Below, piece by piece: positions 60,672 through 64,000 of a stretch of DNA of 64,000 bases. Position numbers and translations under genes: made by a program. The DNA lies in NCBI RefSeq assembly GCF_014642875.1, contig NZ_BMJC01000001.1, positions 167,335-231,334 on the forward strand. The letters are read 5' to 3'. How positions within the stretch are numbered: the first letter of the stretch is position 1; every line of letters begins with the position of its first letter. The notes under the pieces were generated by a model, which was given only the letters and a program-made list of their open reading frames with translations, was not told the origin of the DNA and ran no database searches. Source of the DNA: Puia dinghuensis (GTDB lineage Bacteria; Bacteroidota; Bacteroidia; Chitinophagales; Chitinophagaceae).

Positions 60672-61433
60672 GTGGCAACGGTGATCTTAAGCTGATGGAT
60701 ATTCAGTCGCTGATCGCCGGCGGCAGCTTTCCTTTTGGCTTATGATCTTGGGTCGAAATATCTGGGCGAGCCTGGGACGGTAGCGCGGAGGAACGACAAG
60801 CGGACGGGACAGGACCGCCACCGCCGCCATGTGCCCGGCAGTGCTGCGCGGGGGAGCCTGACGCCAGGAGGGCGCCGCGCAGCTACCCGCGGTCGGCCCT
60901 GGTTGTTCGGCCGCAGCTTGGCGGAGGCCAAATCATTAGACAAGCTGCCGGGCACCGGCAGGTGGCGGACGAAATGAGGCAGCGGGTGGACGGGGAGATG
61001 ATGCGGCGAAGCGTACTGCGACGCGGAAGGAGCGAAAGGAGTTGGAGGGAGCGAAGCGACTGAAAACGAGTGTAGCGAATGACGGTCGCAGCGCATGATC
61101 GGACCGGACACGGGAGTTGCCCGACCGGAGGCCCCTGAAGCGAAAGAACCGTGCCAGAGAAGCGTACCTGTATGCGGACCGCAGCGCAGCGACGAAGGAG
61201 CGAAGCGAGAATCCGGCATGCAGGCGGACACGCTGTTGCGTAGCCTGCGGAGCGACAGGGTGTCCGAGCCTGGCACGTGTTCTTGCCAAAGGGGCCGGAG
61301 GGAGACCGCTTTTCCTGTTATAGCTTTCCCGTTTGCGACAATTTCTGTTTGAGATGGTTATTGGCTCAAAATGCTAGATTTAAACTCGTTTCATGATTTA
61401 TGTGTTATCCGGGCGCGAGTCGGCCGGATGATG

Positions 61434-61441
61434 TAATTTTG
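61434..61441 (+). promoter_or_regulatory. Candidate -7 box of the terminal operon
   Basis: TAATTTTG matches TAnnTTTG and lies 5 bp before the ATG at 61447, so the message would be leaderless or nearly so. No clear -33 was found in the preceding GC-rich sequence. It suggests the operon is expressed from its own promoter. Confidence 0.4.
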
Positions 61442-61446
61442 TATAA

Positions 61447-63003
61447 ATGAAGCCTAGATATCCTAATCGCAGTGTTTTAAGTATAATAAGCGCAGATGGA
61501 TCGGTCATTTCCCCGATTGCAACGGGGGGGATAGATCAAGTGTTCCCAATCTTGTTTGTCTATGTAAAGCCTGTTCCAGACTTTATGGAGGCGAATAAAT
61601 TTTATTGGCTGGAGAGGCCTCGGCCTTCCGTTCTTTGGCCAGAATTAGGTATCAGGCATTGGCTGGCATTTGGCCATGATGACACGATTGCCCAAAAATA
61701 CACAGATCTTTTAGCCTCGGGCTACCTGGATGCGGACAAGTCAAGGCTGGTTCTTCCTAAAATATCCAATGGAGTAGCGGAAAACGATGATCTGTTGCTT
61801 TTTTCTGAGTTGAAGGCTGAGACCTTGGTTTTACTGGATCGGGGGAAAATGCCACCGGCTTTTTGTCACGAGGAGAATCTTGCGGCGTTGTCAGGTTATT
61901 TATCCAACAATAAGAATATCAAAGCCATAAACCCGCCGGGGTTCTTCGCACCCAATTTCCTATTTGACCAGCTTTCAAAGAACATCATTGGGTATCGTCA
62001 GGTCCGGTCTGGTCATCTTTCATTCCGTGGAGTTCGGACGACGAGGATAGAAGGGAAGGGAAGTACAGAGCTAACCGGATTTTATCAACGCAATTTCACC
62101 GAAGACGATGAATTACTTGCTCTTGTCAGCGAAAGGGAAGGGCAGGAGATCGGAAGGTCGGGGATCAATCCTGCTACGGGGCTTTTCAAAATTTCACTAT
62201 CAGAGCCTTCCATTAACGGGATCATGAAGATCGAGCGTAAGGGGAGTCTCATCTATTCAAAAAATTATGCGTTATTACAAGGTATCACGGGCACGGTCAA
62301 TTTCGTCGAAAAGACGTTCACGGATGCGTATGGCAGAGAATTTCAATTGGATGGAAGCGCGATCGTACGGCCGGAAAAACTGAAGCCTTCCTCCTGGTAC
62401 GGTCCGATCTATGCCGATGAACGGACGGGCAATATTAACCTTTCGGATAGATTTAAAGGCTTGTTGGATTACCTGGGCCCGCGTGTTCTGATTGCGGATC
62501 CCTATTTCATTGGCGAATTCCGCAGAGATGATACAAATAGCGACATCAAGCTAAGCCGTTGCCAGATTGCCTTCCTGGCCGCATTGCTACGATCTATTAT
62601 AGATGGCTCAGTAAGCGAGGTTTATATCCTTGGATTTAATACAAGAGCTAATTCGGTTGAGCGCAAAGGTAATTCTATGAATCCTACAAAGACGGAGAAC
62701 CGTTTCAAACAATATAAGGAGGTGCTTGACCATATTTGGGGAAAGAATAAGCTTAAAACTTTTAAAAGCGAATTCCGGATGGAATTTCTCAATAACAAAC
62801 GGGATTTTCATAACCGGTATTGGTTTGGATTGACTATCGATAACGGGATTCGTGATTTGAATAAATGTGTTGTGGTAACTAATAGTGTTGGAAATATTTC
62901 CGAAGTTGATTTTTATCCCGTGGAAGAGGAGGGGCAATTGCGCGAGTTGACCGCACGATTTCTTGATTTTTTCAACAATTGTGATTCTGAGCTAATCGTA
63001 TGA
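61447..63003 (+). CDS. Unrecognised protein with phospholipase-D-like C-terminal half
   Basis: The 518-residue cytoplasmic protein (MKPRYPNRSVLSIISADGSV) has no signal or membrane segment. I do not recognise its N-terminal half (VFPILFVYVKPVP, GIRHWLAFGHDDTIAQKY). From about 335 (GLLDYLGPRVLIADPYFIGE) the order strand-loop-strand, a helix with LSRCQIAFLAALLRSIIDG and later FHNRYWFGLTIDNG followed by CVVVTNSVGNISEV resembles phospholipase-D/HKD-like folds, in which H-x-R/K and a trailing Asn/Ser segment form the active site. A second clear HKD copy is missing, so catalysis is uncertain. The VPA1262-type protein family is another possibility I cannot test here. It overlaps the next gene by ATGA (63000), forming an operon. 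The location in a mobile element suggests defence or toxin-like cargo. Confidence 0.55.
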   Translation: MKPRYPNRSVLSIISADGSVISPIATGGIDQVFPILFVYVKPVPDFMEANKFYWLERPRPSVLWPELGIRHWLAFGHDDTIAQKYTDLLASGYLDADKSRLVLPKISNGVAENDDLLLFSELKAETLVLLDRGKMPPAFCHEENLAALSGYLSNNKNIKAINPPGFFAPNFLFDQLSKNIIGYRQVRSGHLSFRGVRTTRIEGKGSTELTGFYQRNFTEDDELLALVSEREGQEIGRSGINPATGLFKISLSEPSINGIMKIERKGSLIYSKNYALLQGITGTVNFVEKTFTDAYGREFQLDGSAIVRPEKLKPSSWYGPIYADERTGNINLSDRFKGLLDYLGPRVLIADPYFIGEFRRDDTNSDIKLSRCQIAFLAALLRSIIDGSVSEVYILGFNTRANSVERKGNSMNPTKTENRFKQYKEVLDHIWGKNKLKTFKSEFRMEFLNNKRDFHNRYWFGLTIDNGIRDLNKCVVVTNSVGNISEVDFYPVEEEGQLRELTARFLDFFNNCDSELIV

Positions 63004-64000
63004 CAATACAAGAATTGTTTGGCACCATCCAAGGCATTGTTAACGCTGGTAACGAAGTAGACTGGCTGATCGTCAGGAAGTTGGCGGAACAATTTCCAAC
63101 TGATAATCGGGAACGATTCTCTTTTATCAAAGAGGAAGAAAGAATTGATGAGCCATTCAGGTTTAATCAGGGTTTCGTGACAATAGAGGACGTCGAGTTC
63201 GATGAATTCAAAAGCTTACTGCGAAAGGTGATCCAAGATAACAGCGAGAACTTGACAGCGCTCGGCAATTTGTTCGTGCTTCAAAACCGCGTTAGTGGTC
63301 CATATTCAGAAAATGAGGACTTGACCGAATTTTTCAAAGGCGAAGTCGGAATTGACAGGCTTCCTTTACTCTTTGAGACTTTGATGAAGTCGCTAAACGA
63401 ACAATTTTTTGCGCATACCAGCATCGATCGGGATACCGTTCTAACCACCGACGATTGGCTTAAGTCTTTTGGGCATTCCGCTATGGCCGGCAGAGCGCAC
63501 GAGGTGTTGGTCGCCGTTTTATTACTTATTAGTGAAGATATTCAAAATGGCGTCGACTTCCGCTATGTGCGTCAAATGAAACCGTCGATAAGAGCGGTGC
63601 TTTGTGACTTTTGGGGAATGGGTATTTCCATGGCGCCGGGCGAAGTTCAGGCGGTTATCACAGAGGGGAAGGAAGTTCCATTCCTTGCTGCCTATTTGAT
63701 AGATAGAAGTAAGGGAAGATTCGCGATGCCGGATTGGATGGCGCTGGATCGTATTCGAGATATGTTCCTGGATTGGAAACGGACGGGCAAATATCTACTG
63801 GAACAGGTTCTAGGTGGTCGCCAGGGATACGGGACTCCGGGAGTTGGTCAGCAAACATTGAGTAATTTTGTGCGTTTGGTGGTTTCTGAGGTATTGATCA
63901 GCGATTCTGCCGATTCACTGGCGTGGATCGATGGTTTGGAGTTTCCTGCCGATATGATTGGAGTATTTTCTTGTATTTCGGAAGATGGAATAGCCTATAG
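63000..64000 (+). CDS. Unrecognised large protein, partial (continues past window)
   Basis: The ATG at 63000 overlaps the upstream stop (ATGA), and the frame stays open to the window end, so at least 333 residues are coded. The sequence begins MTIQELFGTIQGIVNAGNEV and is acidic and helical with phrases such as ERFSFIKEEERIDEPFRFNQ and MAGRAHEVLVAVLLLISED. No signal peptide, membrane segment, Walker box or nuclease motif is visible so far. It is translationally coupled to the 518-aa gene and is probably its partner. Its identity depends on the missing C-terminal part; large alpha-helical proteins of this type in defence operons are often sensors or helicase-like scaffolds, but I have no direct evidence. 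Confidence 0.55.
   Translation, partial: MTIQELFGTIQGIVNAGNEVDWLIVRKLAEQFPTDNRERFSFIKEEERIDEPFRFNQGFVTIEDVEFDEFKSLLRKVIQDNSENLTALGNLFVLQNRVSGPYSENEDLTEFFKGEVGIDRLPLLFETLMKSLNEQFFAHTSIDRDTVLTTDDWLKSFGHSAMAGRAHEVLVAVLLLISEDIQNGVDFRYVRQMKPSIRAVLCDFWGMGISMAPGEVQAVITEGKEVPFLAAYLIDRSKGRFAMPDWMALDRIRDMFLDWKRTGKYLLEQVLGGRQGYGTPGVGQQTLSNFVRLVVSEVLISDSADSLAWIDGLEFPADMIGVFSCISEDGIAY

Larger units (their letters stand above)
60020..61433. other. GC-rich, gene-free stretch with hairpins and GCGNAGC motifs
   Basis: I see no convincing gene in 1.4 kb. The first 300 bp are featureless. From about 60340 the DNA becomes very GC-rich and is full of short interrupted palindromes. Seven copies of GCGNAGC occur at 60400, 60487, 61006, 61051, 61184, 61200 and 61238, a sequence class whose single strands fold into unusually stable GNA-loop mini-hairpins. 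Two large hairpins (60348-60442 and 60622-60671) and several small ones (for example GGGCT/AGCCC around 60479 and CGGACAC/GTGTCCG around 61225-61266) are visible. Open frames here are long only because stops are rare in GC-rich sequence. Confidence 0.55.

Noticed and set aside
60740-61289. Overlapping open frames on both strands
   Set aside because: Low-complexity arginine/serine-rich translations that mirror each other; no start region, no domain and no codon bias to support any of them.
60020-61433. Group II intron or rRNA in the GC-rich segment
   Set aside because: No reverse transcriptase frame, no domain V-like catalytic hairpin and no rRNA-like conserved blocks were recognised.

Overview
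The window looks like chromosome from a glycan-degrading member of the Bacteroidota, probably Chitinophagaceae or a close relative. The evidence is two SusC/SusD pairs, a hybrid two-component regulator (HTCS), TAnnTTTG-type promoter boxes, many Sec-signal or lipoprotein glycoside hydrolases, a large FtsX/MacB permease and AT-rich start regions without strong Shine-Dalgarno sites. I see no rRNA, no complete tRNA and no CRISPR array.

Region 1 (1-24.7 kb) is a polysaccharide utilization locus. A GH43 tail, a GH2 beta-galactosidase, a GH29 fucosidase, an FtsX-type permease and a second GH2 with a discoidin-like tail form a tightly overlapping + strand operon. A divergently placed Gfo/Idh/MocA oxidoreductase follows, then SusC/SusD, a LacI regulator, an aldo/keto reductase of the L-fucose-dehydrogenase type, a GH95 fucosidase and a very large GH97-GH3 fusion. 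Two near-identical dyads (ATTCAAT-N2-ATTGAAT), exactly 100 bp apart, sit in the promoter region between the oxidoreductase and SusC and are good candidates for LacI operators. The enzyme set (beta-galactosidase, several alpha-fucosidases, a retaining GH97, a GH3, a GH9 and esterases) fits a fucosylated, acetylated plant hemicellulose such as fucogalactoxyloglucan, or a pectin side chain. The exact substrate is inference.

Region 2 (24.7-34.7 kb) is a compositional patchwork. A 38-codon relic of a LacI gene marks the junction where AT-richer DNA begins. That DNA carries a 1599-residue protein with two complete GH95 modules, then two CE1-type esterases on the minus strand separated by decayed gene tails (an acyltransferase and an unidentified C-terminus), then a GH9 endoglucanase.

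Region 3 (34.8-54.3 kb) is a second locus: a minus-strand HTCS, a divergent AraC-type protein with a degenerate receiver, SusC/SusD, two large FG-GAP/VCBS lipoproteins, a fused double CE1 esterase and a GH43-CBM protein.

Region 4 (54.4-64 kb) is accessory. It holds a PIN-domain toxin/antitoxin pair and a 22-bp tRNA 3' end fragment beside a terminator hairpin, which could be one end of an integrated element. Beyond these come orphan genes, a three-gene minus-strand cluster, a MobA-like relaxase with MobC, a degenerate primase-like fragment and about 1.4 kb of GC-rich, apparently non-coding DNA. That stretch contains long hairpins and seven copies of the mini-hairpin motif GCGNAGC. The window ends in an unrecognised two-gene operon (518 aa plus at least 333 aa). 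Its first protein has a C-terminal half resembling phospholipase-D-like folds. I think this operon and the structured DNA before it are the best candidates for an undescribed, possibly defence-related system.
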